Of a DNA stretch of 64,000 nucleotides, positions 12,465-23,689 are shown one piece after another. Position numbers and translations under genes: made by a program. The notes beneath the pieces were generated by a model. That model had not been told where the DNA came from, did no database searches, and saw only the letters and a program-made list of their open reading frames with translations. The stretch is taken from NCBI RefSeq assembly GCF_019112545.1, contig NW_025064896.1, positions 565,187 through 629,186 on the forward strand, read 5' to 3'. The first letter of the stretch is position 1; every line of letters starts with the position of its first letter. The stretch comes from Guyanagaster necrorhizus (Eukaryota; Basidiomycota; Agaricomycetes; Agaricales; Physalacriaceae).

Positions 12465-13714
12465 AGTTGAGACACCTTTAAGTTTCGGACAGCGTGGGTT
12501 TTATAGTCGGAAATGTGCTAGAGACGGAAAAAGTAATCACATCTCTACAATAATAGAATCGCAGCACATGCCGAGTCATATTTTGAGCAGATGTGACTCA
12601 TTAGCGGCTGGCGGTTACTTCCTGAGTGTCGTCTTGCTAATATGATAAATATCGAAGTCTAACCTCGGTTACAAGTACATTCAGGGCCGGTCGAAAGAAC
12701 AAAGAGAGAAATCAATCCAAGTCAGGCAGGAAGTAACACGATTCTTCTGATATCAAACTTCATTCCCATACTAAGGGGATAGATGAGCCGCAATGACGAG
12801 AGCGAACGGCTTCTCGCTCATAAGCAGAACTGAGTCAACGGCCCGACACGAGACTCGAATGTCTTTAGAAGGGAGAATTCTTTACACCGAGCGTCGATGA
12901 AAAGGCCACGGTAGATGTTACAGTTGTTCCGGCATGCGTCTGAATTGACAATATATACGAGGCATCTGGGGGTACCTAGGTTACCGACTGATGACTAGGT
13001 ATGCGAGTTATACTACTCCTAGGCGAACGAATTCAGTTAAACGAACTCAAGGATACGTGACTTTCGGGTTTTGCCGGAGTTCGGACCGGTATCCCCTTGT
13101 GCGTCTTTTCCATGCAGAACAACCGGTGTCGTTTTGAGCAGTCCTACCTCCAGCAAAGTCTTTTATTTTAGTCTAGATATTTTTATTATCACTGGGTTTC
13201 ACAAAAAGATTCAAGTACTCCTTTTGTTTCGGTCTTTAAAGTTCGGCCAGTTGCAAGCCAGTTTTTCTTTCGCAAAACTGAACCAGCTTTTTAATCCTCC
13301 TTTCACGAATCTTAGATCTTAGATTTGAAAAAACAGTGCGCAAATATCCCGATATACACGTGCGATCTGCTCAGATTGTGGCATTAGCACGCGAAAGCTG
13401 CCAGTCATAATGATCCATCGTCGAGCTTCAGGATAAACGTGACAATAATTCCAAGTCAAGTCAGGGCTTTGGGACTCAGTTTGTTGGAGGATATCCGTAC
13501 GTATACCCATACTATTACCCTTTCGATCGTCACTCTTTTGACTATCACCTATTCTTACTTACCATATATACATGCCCCCTGTCGCACCTATATATAGCCT
13601 GGCCGTAAATACCCGTAAACTTCAGTCATTTCACCTACGCTATGCCCGACTGAGGTATGTATACCGGTATCGTGCTCTCTACTATATCACTCACACTCCT
13701 TCATAGACCGTTAC

Positions 13715-13931
13715 TGTTAGGATTTTGCCGGAAAGTTCTAGAAAGGGCAATCCGGCATCATGCCGAGAGTTGATGAGTAAGCTCGAGAGAAAGAGAAAGT
13801 TGTAGTAAATTCTAGATATAAGCCTGGAGAGTATAAATACAAGCTCTGTAGGAGCTGTAGAATAACAAGTTCATTCTATCTGGCCTTACCAGCCTGGAGT
13901 CTACCCTGTGCAACACCCAAGATTTCCAACA
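13715..13931. mobile_element. solo LTR of a retrotransposon with 5-bp target-site duplication
   Basis: A 217-base unit starts TGTTAG and ends CCAACA (inverted ends TGTT/AACA) and is bounded on both sides by GTTAC (13710..13714 and 13932..13936). It contains a TATAAATA box about two thirds of the way along and no coding sequence. This is what remains after recombination between the two LTRs of an LTR retrotransposon. The short LTR and 5-base duplication fit a Copia-type element, but the superfamily is an inference because the internal region is gone. The perfect target-site duplication suggests a fairly young insertion. Confidence 0.8.
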
Positions 13932-14038
13932 GTTACTTATATTCTTCTGCTATTAGGTATAGTACTCATCCAATACAGTCGTTTCACTTATGCTGTGCCC
14001 GACTGAGACTGCTACCTATATTCTTCTGCTATTACAAT

Positions 14039-14273
14039 TGTAGGATGTGCAATGCAGCAGATGTCACTCAAAACACCTAGAAGTATAAAACATCGTTCTG
14101 ACAAGTTAACAGAATGCAGAGTCTGACGTAGCGTTCTGTGGACCTCCGACATCCTCTGTGTATATTCAACCTGTGTAATAACTACCCGTGTTTTGCGGCC
14201 TCTGATAAAGGTTTTTACTCTCTTATCGGTCAGGAATCAGATATGTTCTCTCCGAGTTTCTGAGTTCATTACA
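14039..14273. mobile_element. possible second solo LTR, no target-site duplication
   Basis: A roughly 235-base non-coding unit starts TGTAGG and ends TTACA, so the termini pair as TGTA/TACA. It has a TATAAAA-like box near its middle. The flanks (ACAAT and CCTAT) do not match, so evidence for insertion is weak. It lies about 100 bases from the well-supported solo LTR. Confidence 0.3.
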
Positions 14274-14377
14274 CCTATATTGAATCAGGCAGGTACATGT
14301 ATGTCCATTTGTTTACAGAGTCAGTACACAGATAATCAGTAGCTATTGTACATGGATAAAGAAAACGACTTCAGTCA

Positions 14378-16673
14378 TTAGATGGGGCTCGGAATCAAGC
14401 GCATCGGCATCTGAGTACCTTTAGACATCTCATCCCGCACCATGGGAATCATCAACCCGGCATGTTGTCGCTTGATGTCGATGCTTGCATTAGGGAGAGC
14501 AAACTCGAAAGACTCGAGCAGTTCAAACAGGATGACTTGCAGCTCCATAACGCTGGAACAATACGACATAAGCATGAGTCATGTATAGGAAGGGAAGGAG
14601 GACTTACGCGAAACGCCAGCCGATGCAAGCGCGGACTCCAGCGCCTAGTGGTAGTATTGAGATAGATGTTTTCAAAGATCATAATGCTAACTTACTGAAA
14701 GAGAGACTAGAAATCAAGAAATGAGAGTTGTTTTCTTGACGAACCGAAACATACTTACAGGTTAGCATAAACTCCAACTGTAGTCTGCTTATCCAGTTGA
14801 CCCAAGAATCGATCTGGATTCCAAACGTCGGCATCAGAGCCCCACACCGTTGGATTACTGAAAGTGTCCGTAAGGGACTGTAGACTCGAATCAGAACGTA
14901 AGCTTTTACCACTAACCGATTGTAGTAACCGATTCCAATCTCAACCAGCTGGCCCTTCTCCACGTGGATTTCAGTGAGTTTGACTCCCGTAGAAGTGGTG
15001 ACTGGATCAGCAAGTGGGATGATATCATCGCAAGCTGCGACACGAAACAGGGTGGGAACGATAGGATGGAATCGAAGAGTTTCCTACCAGCCCCAATCTA
15101 TAAGTGCACGACTCAGAGGAAGCGGAGGAAGAGGGATACACACCTTGATCACAGCATTCATAAACGGCATACTATCGTAATCCGCCGAAGTGAGTTCGCC
15201 TTTGGTTTGATACCGGCTCCGGACTTGCGCTATTTCTGCCCGAATACGATCTTGCTGCGCAGGGTGATTGCATAGTTCGAATAGAGTCCAGGTAAGCGTA
15301 GATGCAGTTGTCTCGTGTCCTGCCAAGGTAAGTGTCCTATCATTGCAAAGAGTCAACATTATGGCATCAGGTCGGAAAGAGATGAGCTGACGCTATCTGA
15401 GCAAGGACTTCATCGTCACTCAACCTCTTCTTCTCTTCTTCCTGGGCGTTGGCCCGCGCTACGAAAGTTAGTTCGCTCGAGTACACTGGGCCGATGATAG
15501 TGACTCACCTAAGATGCTGAGAACGTCCTTGCCGGAAGATGAATCGAAATCTTTCCCCTCCACATTCTCTTTGAAAAGTTCTCGTCCAACCTTTTTGGCA
15601 GCGACATTGAAACTTGAGAAATGCGTCTTTTGCCGGGAAGGAATGAGATCCATGAGTTGAAGGAGGGGCTTTGGCATGATTCTAGGCAATGCCGAAAACA
15701 GTATTCCAGCACGGGAAGGAAGTGCTCCCGCATCATAGCTGAAAGGAAATGAGCAAAAGAGATCGTTAAAGAAATTGATGTCACGAACAATAAAGTGCTT
15801 AATATATTAGCCAGTTTATCATTTTCGTCATCTACCGCGCCGTATTTGTATCCAAAGGCACCTTTTAATATCAGTACTTGGTAACGGTATCTCTCAGAAC
15901 GGACTCACTTTCGCCAATAATGTCCAAAGTCAGTTTGCCAAGCCATAGCTTCGTATCAATATTCAGTTGTCCGTTTTCAGCCATGTCGGTGAGTTTTCCA
16001 GAGAACTAAGCAACCCCTGTTAGATGTCCATCACAAATAAAGATCTATCAGGCAGATGCACCTTCTTCGCTGATCGTTGGAAGACGCCGAGAAACGTCCG
16101 AAGTTGTGCTGCAGAGAAAGCGGGATTCATAACTTTCCGGTGCCGTTGATGAATAGATCCTAGCAGAAACATATTGAGTAACAAAGAGTCGACGAATTGA
16201 CATGTAACTGCACCAGCTACGGTGACGATTCCCCGCCCAAATAGGATATTCATGTTATAATCTGTATCGGGGAGTTTGGGATAACGGTACCCAGAGCCGT
16301 GAAGGACGTGCTGTAGACCTTTCGCATCGCCAAGAACCAATACATCTTGCTAGATTATAAATCAGATATCTTCCTGCAGGGAAAATGCAGATACTGACGC
16401 CATAGCAAACAGCTCCACGGAAGGCTGCACCGTATTCACGATACCAAGGAAAGTCTAAATCGCCGACTTGGTCTTGATGCTTGATTGCATATTCATTACC
16501 TTGAAAGACGGGATAAGCATGCGATGTCACACCAGAGGATGAGACTTACCGAGAAGCCAGGAATCCACAGGAGGACCCCGAAGCTGGTTGACGACAGAAC
16601 GTTTTTGCCTGGAGATTAAAATAATGATGGCAATGGCAAGAAGCGCGACGATAAACAGAGAAGTGGGCTCCAT
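14378..16673 (-). CDS. cytochrome P450 monooxygenase, copy B (possible frame break)
   Basis: Same exon layout as copy A. The first exon 16550..16673 encodes MEPTSLFIVALLAIAIIILI and exon 2 is 16399..16499. The I-helix AGHETTAS, ETLRFHP, NPDRF and haem loop FSAGVRACIG are intact, including an 11-base exon before the haem exon. The stop is at 14378. The junction near 15735-15800 does not work: the only GT donor I see (GTGACA after an in-frame TTATTGTTC) is phase 0, whereas the following exon (Y-D-A-G-A-L-P-S-R) needs phase 2. Copy A has 8 more bases here and splices in frame. Copy B may therefore be a recent pseudogene, use an unusual site, or contain a sequence error. The region 15137..15536 is almost identical to copy A (see findings). 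Reaction class as for copy A. Confidence 0.8.
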
Positions 16674-18010
16674 GGTTGATACATCTATGCTATTTGGGCG
16701 GCGCTTTATAGTCGAAACATAAAGCGCAGTGACGGAAAAGGTTCAAGAAGGCAACAGGATTCTTCCAGAACATCAGGGCTTCATCCCCATTCCAAGACGA
16801 AGCCAAAAAGTGGGGCTTGAAATGAGCCACATTACATCAATAACAAGGCCAAAAGACTACTAGGACATAAGCAAACTTCAGTCAACGGCCCGGCACTAGG
16901 CGACTCGAATGCCTTCAAAGTCCAGAAGTCCTTCGAAAAGCCCGGGTGATGATTAAGATTAAGATTCATGAACCAAAGGTGGAGTTTAACAATGTTGCGG
17001 TTGTCCGAATTGACGATGTATACGTCTCGCCTAGAGGTATTTTCCAGTTACCGACCGAGGTCTGGGTTGTAACTTGAAGGAACGGAGAATTACAGTGATA
17101 GAACGCAATGGGTTCTGCTTGGTCAGCCACCGGTTGGAGAGGAGGAACGATACGTCATTGAATCCTCCGTGCCATATGGCAGCAGCCAATTGCAAACCTC
17201 GAAACCACGGGGACTGCGCCTTAGCAGAATCATTAGGCACAACGAATTGAAGAGCCGTAGTCCTCAAGTACACAGCAAATTTGCGAGTTTTGTCGGCAAG
17301 TGTAAGTCTGCCATACTCATCCAATTTTTTGCTGACTACTCTCAGTACTTAGCCGCTGTTCAGAGACTCACTTTTGGGACCCTCGGTCGGCGTTAGATCA
17401 TGACAATCTTCGGTATCATTAAGTACTTACCTAAACCCTTGGATTTTCTCTCGCTATCCACCAAACCCTCGGCGAGTGATTCACCGCATGACATGTACGC
17501 AATGATCCACCGGGCCAAGGGGGATTTCCTTCTGCGTCACCCAAATTTGCAAGGTTATACCGCCCTTTTTACAAGCGTCCCCCCTTCACTCTTATTATTA
17601 ATATTTGACTTATACTTTCCGGAGTTCCGGCATCAAGCCTAGGGTCTGTTCTGTGTCTCGACTAGTCGAACTATCGGTCTGTCTTGATTCTGTCATGTCC
17701 ATCTTTCCATTGGTGCCTACAAGAGGCCTAACACCCGAGCGCAGTATTGCCGGCGTGTTCATGGATTTCCAAGGTAAGGTGATCATCCGGTTTTGGACCT
17801 GAATCAGCTTTTTAAATCCAGTCCACGACGTCGTAGGAGAATATCAATTGCCTGAGTCAAGGGCTGCTGGTGAAATACTCGTTTATCCATGTAACTTGAT
17901 CCGCTAACAGTCTTCAGCCCAAGAAGCGTGGTTTGACTCTATCGGCCTGCCTATTAGCAGGGCGATCAACTTGGGTGATAAACTAATTAACATTTCGTTT
18001 CGCAATTCAG
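16674..18010. other. intergenic, no supported gene
   Basis: Unique sequence. A 97-codon minus-strand frame (17031..17324) has no recognisable domain or splice partners. Short plus-strand frames at 17400-17800 are also unsupported. Confidence 0.45.
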
Positions 18011-19675
18011 TCATGCTACAGATACGGGCAACAGCATCGCTCTTCTCCCCGCAGGTTCCAATATATCTACGGCCGAGCCCATACCAACAAATTCGTGCTC
18101 ATTTTTGATACCAGGAGGGAAATCAGGTGGCCTGATTCCTTTCAAAAAGCTGTCTCTCTGTCTCTCAATGTACGATTTGTTCATTGGCGTGAGAGGCACT
18201 GAGGGGATATACATCACTGCATCGCTGTTCAATATCAAACCGGGCGCCACTGCAGAGGAATAACACACCACAAGAATCTTCCTTTCCGGTATGTTCGGCT
18301 TCGACGGCATGAACCATATCGCAATGCCAAAACACGGTGTCACCTGGAAGAACCTTCGGCACTGAAATCATGGTTTTCTCGAGTCTGAGGTGAGGATGCA
18401 GGTCAGGTGTCGGCCTTGGCCCGGTATAACCGCTGTCCCTGGGAATGATTCCAGGAAAGTCCGGTGTCGAGATGTCTGTGGGAAGATATGGTCAATTGGA
18501 ACGCGCGGGGTTGGAGATGTACCTACCATACTGCCAGCTCTCGGCCTTCAAGATGTCGGGAGAGTCGGCAGGGACGAGAGGTCGAAAGAACGGTCGCAGC
18601 ATGATATACACATTACTCATGATGACGTTCGAGAAGAATTGAATAGTGCCTTCTGTCGGTGCGGTTTTGCTGTAATAGTTGCGGGAATGGAACCAGTATC
18701 CCAGTTCTTTATACTGTAAACACATACCTAATCGCAAGCCATCCCTGAAAGGTTCGGAAGATCGTAGCCTTTTAAAGGATTATGTTACAACTCCATGCTG
18801 TTACCATTAATGGCGGATACATACCTGTCCTACTCTGTTATGCAACGAGCTTTTCGCATTAATCCTTCCGCGCAGATCGTACGGATCGTGTTTCTTCCAA
18901 TTGCCTTCGAAGATATCCTTGAAGACCGACCGGAACGATGGATCTTCCCACCGTTCAATCGCTCCACCTACACCATGGTCCGTCACTACGGGAATCAAAT
19001 GGACAGCATCTGCGCTTACCGTCAACATGTGGCGGATGGATGTCCCAGTGCACTCCAGGATGCCTCATCCTGAGCCGATCGGCATAGCTCAGAGGCTCAG
19101 ACAGATCCACTGCCCCGTCTCTTGCCAGCTCGCCGTCATAGTGATAAATCTGGTTCAACCAGGTTGATACCCTGAGCATATTTGGATGTGCGCGAGCTTC
19201 TATCTGTGGTTTCGTCCAGCTGAAAAGGGTCAAAAGCGGGTTGGGTTCGCACAATATTGGCACACCCACAACAACTGGAAGAACTGTTTATCTTCACTCG
19301 GAAACCCCTCGACGTCAGGATTCGCCGCAACGAAATCCTGAAGGCCGTGCCTCCATGTGATGGCTTGTTGGTCTTCTATCACATTACGGATGACAACGCA
19401 TCCCTTGCTCTTGATCTCTGTCTTCTGCGCCTCAGTTAAATCTGACAAGTCAGCGAATTCAAGCTGAGGCAGGTACTGTCCAACCGGCGTGAGCATATAT
19501 GATAAGACAGTTAACCAAGCATACATACGTTGGCGCCTTGTTCACTAATAGTCTCGGTGACCACCGCTAGTTCGTCAATGACCTCTTTCCATGCCTTTGT
19601 GACATTCGCCTCAAAGTCAGGATACGAAGCGGCGATATGTGCTTTCAGCTTGAGCAAATCTGCGGGTCCGGTCAT
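18011..19675 (-). CDS. DUF1479 family protein (YbiU-like, 2OG-Fe(II) oxygenase fold)
   Basis: Eight exons join into a full DUF1479 protein beginning MTGPADLLKLKAHIAASYPD and ending with a TGA at 18011. Hallmarks are FFQLFWTKPQIEARAHP, then WDIHPPHVDG (probable Fe-binding His/Asp region), GAIERWEDPSF, KHDPYDLRGRINA, and the distal FWHCDMVHAVE (second His). The last intron resolves to EDSCVMYIPSVPLTP when the acceptor just before TGATGTATATC is used. The family is widespread in fungi and bacteria and belongs to the cupin/2OG-oxygenase-like clan; the substrate is not established. An upstream in-frame ATG (19762) lies within a duplicated tubulin-derived segment and is probably not used. All expected motifs are present, so the gene looks intact. 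Confidence 0.9.
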
Positions 19676-19734
19676 GGTACAAGGAAATAAAAAATTGTCA
19701 GTGTCCTCGGTCCCCAAAGATAACGGAACACTGA

Positions 19735-19995
19735 TAAGAGATTTGGTGTAATAATTGTACATTTCCTACTGGTCATAAGTGCGATCACGAACGCACCTTT
19801 TGCCTGAAGAATTGCCGGTGACACCGGTACGGCATAGAATTGTCAAATTACGCAATCTACAGTCTTGAGTCCGACGCAATTGGCGTTATTGCTCTCCTTC
19901 CGCCAATTCCTCTTCCACATACTCTGCGCCCTCCTCCTCAAGGTACTCCTCTTCATCTTCTACCGTGGCCTCTTGATATTGCAGCTCCTGTTGAA
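19735..19995 (-). pseudogene. partial duplicate of the beta-tubulin 3' end
   Basis: On the minus strand, 19880..19990 reads as the acidic beta-tubulin tail ([18 protein letters not shown], then AEYVEEELA) without the preceding exons. The flank 19735..19830 matches 20036..20125 downstream of the complete tubulin gene, for example TTTCC(T/C)ACTGGTCATA and TGCGATCACGA. So a segment covering the last coding exon and 3' flank was copied tandemly and then diverged by point changes and about 60 bases of length difference. It cannot make a tubulin. It ends about 60 bases upstream of the DUF1479 start codon and so forms that gene's promoter region. Confidence 0.75.
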
Positions 19996-20233
19996 GTGCA
20001 GGAACAGCACGCGACGTCATTCATAAGGAAACCTTGATAAAAATTTGGTGCAAGAATTGTACGTTTCCCACTGGTCATAGGTGCGATCACGATAACACCT
20101 CCTGCCTAAAGAATTAACATGGAATTGTCAAGTTACGAAAAGTACAGTCCGAGTAAAAACCTGTCCAATACACAAAGAGGCGTGAAGGTAGATCAGTAAC
20201 GTGCACTCGATAGATGGTACGACACAATTGGCG

Positions 20234-22728
20234 TTATTGTATCGCCAATTCCTCTTCCACATACTCTGCACCCTCCTCCTCGAGGTACTCCTCTTCATCT
20301 TCCAGCGTGGCCTCTTGATACTGTTGGTATTCCGCTCTAAAGCGGGATGAGAGTCATATCCTTCACAGCATCGCTCTGGCACATACATGAGATCTAGCGT
20401 GTTGCTTTCCGCCTCTGTGAACTCCATTGGATCCATCCCTTCGCCAGTGTACCTTCAGATATGATGAGAAAGGTGATTTAGAAACCAAAGAATCCCTTAC
20501 CAGTGCATAAAGGCGCGACGCTTGAACATCAGAGAAAACTGATAGTGCCATATTAATATCTGCATGTGTGGTCATTCGTCAACGCACCGAATCCAGAGTA
20601 CGCTGGAATAATTCCTGAATAGAGGTGGAGTTTGCAAGTCCCGTGGCAGCCTAGCAGATAGGTGAGAGACCGAAATGCACAGGACATATACACCAACCTG
20701 TTTCTGACCCACGGGAGGGACCCGTACTATGGACACAGAAACGTTGTCGGGAATCCATCTAGAGAAGGCCATTTAGTTGTTACACGGAGTACATTTTTGA
20801 TTAGATGCACTCACTCGACGAACTGTTGAGAGTTCTTGCTTTGAAGATCATGGACCGCAACCTGATACTGTAAGAGGAGTGTTCGAGATTCAAACTACAG
20901 TGCACCCACTTCGGCCTGTAAAGATAAATTCATGAGCAAGGCCGATCCTGTACGAAAGGAACTCTTACTTCGCGTGAGGAGATCTGTCCTCGGAAAATTG
21001 TGTATGCTGTAAGGTAGCGCCTGATAGAGGAAGGTTAAGAGAAAAGACAAGTTGCATGAGGTTTCGGCATACCCAAATCGTGGATCGCAGGCCACTAGTA
21101 GATTTCTGCGATCGAAAAGCCTGCAAGACGTTAAGCCGAATTTCAGTCCAGGGAACCAGTCTTACGCGGTGGTCAGTTCCGGCACGCTCATCCTTTCGAA
21201 CGACCTGGACTTTGGATCAAACAGAGGCGCGTAACTTGGCATGAGGAAATGCAGCTAGGACAAAATCAGAGAAAATGCTATGCGAAATGGACACACAAAC
21301 CCGAGGGAACGGAACTAGATTCATTCCTAGTTTCCGCAAGTCGCTGTAAGGAAGGTAAGTTTCATACCACGGAATGCGTAAAAGGGCCTAACCCATTGAG
21401 CTGGCCAGGGAAGCGGAGACTCGTGCTGACTCCACACATCACCTTCGAAATCACCTATGCATGCACGGTTGTTGACAGGGTCACTATACATAAAAACTGG
21501 ACTTGCCTGGTTCAAATCGCTAAACGATGGGCTCTTGATATGTAAGATTCGTTGGTTTATATCGTATAGCGCTTCATTGTCAATGCAAATCGTCAAGTCA
21601 GTCGTGTCCAAAAGTTGATGTGTAGAGAGCATCGCATTATACGGCTAAACCCGGCTTATTGGTGAGAACAAGACATAGTAATAGCGGGGGGCACATACTT
21701 CGACAACGGTTTCCGAAACTTTAGGCGAAGGCATGATAGAAAAGGTAGCAAGCATACGATCGGGGTATTCCTAGAGTCTTGTTAATGTGGTTCAGAGGAA
21801 GAAGTGTCGAAACGTACTTCTCGCAACTTTGAGAGCAATAAACATCCAAGGCCCGATCCAGTTCCTCCTCCCAATGAGTGGAGGAGCTGGAACCCTTGTA
21901 GAGCATCACAAGCTTCTGATTGCCTCCTGATGGTCTCCTACAAGAAATATTTTAGACCGTACAGGAACTTTGGTGAAACAGCGTACTGACTAGAATCCCG
22001 TCTACAAGCTCGGCGCCTACGAATCTGTTGTTGAGTAAACGTAAAGAATAAGAAAGATCTCAGCAACGAATGACCTTCAGTGTAGACTATGAGAATAGAT
22101 CAGCTTAAGTTATCTTTTTTTTTCAGCTACGCGCCACATACATCCTTTAGCCCAGTTGTTTCCTGCGCCCGGCTCGCCGGAGACAAACGTATCGGGTCGA
22201 AATAAATTGCCCAACTTGCCGCTCCTCAGCTAAGAGAAAGGCTCAGTCCAGATCTTCAACGATACAACTAGATGGGTCTACCCTGTCTAAAACACCAGCC
22301 TCTAGATCGACTTGGATGGATCGAGGAACATATCGATACTGGCCGGATAATTCTACCTCTGTAAAGTACGTTCCAACCTGCGATTCCTTTCATGACATGA
22401 AATGGGAAAAAAATCAGAAGGTTACGTACCCGTTGGAGCTCCAGGTCATTCTTTCCTCTGTACACCTACAAACGCTGAGCTGAATCGATGAATCCCCGAA
22501 AGGAACGACGTACTCCTGAAGTGTCAATTCCATGTTCGGCAAGGATCATTGTCCAAAAGTTTTCTCCGACTTGGTTGCCTGCCTAAAAACAAAGTCAACA
22601 TGGAACGATATCTCCCAGAGTCGGGCATCGCACCTGGCCGACCTATATCTCCTCATCAGTGATGGAATTGGGACAATCGGAGAGAAATGCTCTACCTGAA
22701 GATTGATGATTTCCCGAGATGCGCCCAT
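20234..22728 (-). CDS. divergent beta-tubulin paralogue
   Basis: About 22 small exons give a 457-residue beta-tubulin. Start ATG 22728 encodes [11 protein letters not shown]; 9 bases at 22634..22642 encode VGQ, then [10 protein letters not shown]. Later segments are [34 protein letters not shown] (through a 12-base exon at 22075..22086), the GTP-binding loop [42 protein letters not shown] then [11 protein letters not shown], and the beta-type C-terminal [11 protein letters not shown] followed by [20 protein letters not shown]. The tail is acidic and longer than usual (beta-tubulins are about 445-450 residues). It differs from the canonical gene in lacking the MREI start and Cys12. Its role would be microtubule assembly in a specialised stage or tissue (inference). 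No obvious disabling mutation is seen. Confidence 0.9.
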
Positions 22729-23689
22729 TGTTGACTATGATGGTGCAGAGACAAGACACTGACAGTGACCATGACGGGTCTCAGCCGGTCTGGAATCAAT
22801 CACGTGATACGCGTTTTAGGCAATTAATTAACCTTAAAATTAAATCACTAATAACTTACCGGTACCGCTGGGCCGTTCCTTCAAGTTATTGAGACCTTGC
22901 GCTAGTTGCGAGCAGCACGATATCATACAGATGGATGATGCTGCCATCCAATCTCTTCATTACAAGGCTAGGACATTTTCGATCCTATCAGTCTGGGTGC
23001 CAGATGCTTAAAAATGGGAATTGGAAGACGTATCAAGTGAGTATTTGGTCGGAGCGGGATTTCTTTATGTGCAGCGTAGAATATTCCTGGTGAGTAAGAC
23101 TCGTTCTCCTACAATGAATCTGGTTGATAATGTTGGAGAAGGAATATCAGTTCGTAACAGTGAGCATCAGTTTCGATATTGTTACATGCAGTGCCTAGTA
23201 GTAACATAAACAGCCCTGCAGCCTATGTCAAGGCCGGTGATGCTCCCGCGCTTCAACTGTTCATCGACAGACGAAGATCCCGTTTCCCCGTTTCCCGAGT
23301 GCTCTGTATGGCATTGCCCTTGCCATGGTGGCCATTTATATGAAGGCCAACAATCTACCCATAAGTCTCCAGCCGTATCGCACTGCCTTTCGAGCGGGTC
23401 TCCTCGCAACTTTTCCCTATCCGCGTTCGACATGAAAGCGATCGTTCTGACTGGTGTCATCATGCCCCCAGTACCAACACAATTTCCTGCAGGTAAGCAT
23501 TCTTACTCTTCCGGCCGTTGAACAAAGAGTAATGTTTTTTCAAGCTCTCTCAAGTGCGCGAGAGTATCTCTCTCTTCTTGCGGAGTCCTGTCCTGATGCT
23601 ATCCAGTCCAAGTACCAGAGCGCGCACCTAGATATAAACCCAGACGACCAATACTGCAACAACCACGGAAGCACCCAGGAGAAGATGGA
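22729..23689. other. intergenic with degraded coding-like fragments
   Basis: Between 23210 and 23420 the plus strand has conserved-looking peptide pieces (AYVKAGDAPALQLFID, then YGIALAMVAIYMKANNLP) in different frames, suggesting a decayed membrane-protein gene. I could not assign a family, and no clean exon chain exists. Confidence 0.3.

Larger units (their letters stand above)
12465..14377. other. intergenic between the P450s, with retroelement traces
   Basis: No gene. It contains a solo LTR (13715..13931), a weaker LTR-like unit (14039..14273) and short direct repeats. A sequence of about 31 bases ending TGCCCGACTGAG occurs at about 13623 and again at about 13976. TATATTCTTCTGCTATTA occurs at about 13938 and about 14018. 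These repeats flank or adjoin the LTR and indicate local rearrangement. Confidence 0.55.

Noticed and set aside
17031..17324. 97-codon minus-strand frame
   Set aside because: No domain, signal peptide or exon chain; probably random.
21440..21500. GC-donor introns in the beta-tubulin gene around LNQ and TSLRFPG
   Set aside because: A single GT-AG intron of 55 bases (GTGACC...GGAG) gives a better alignment with one residue fewer than standard, so GC donors are unnecessary.
21505..21525. tRNA-like GGTTCAAATC B-box
   Set aside because: It lies in a tubulin intron/exon region without A-box or cloverleaf partners.
18011..22728. Idea that the P450s, DUF1479 and the WOPR regulator form a secondary-metabolite cluster
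   Set aside because: No synthase (PKS, NRPS, terpene cyclase) is in the window and the genes are interrupted by housekeeping genes.
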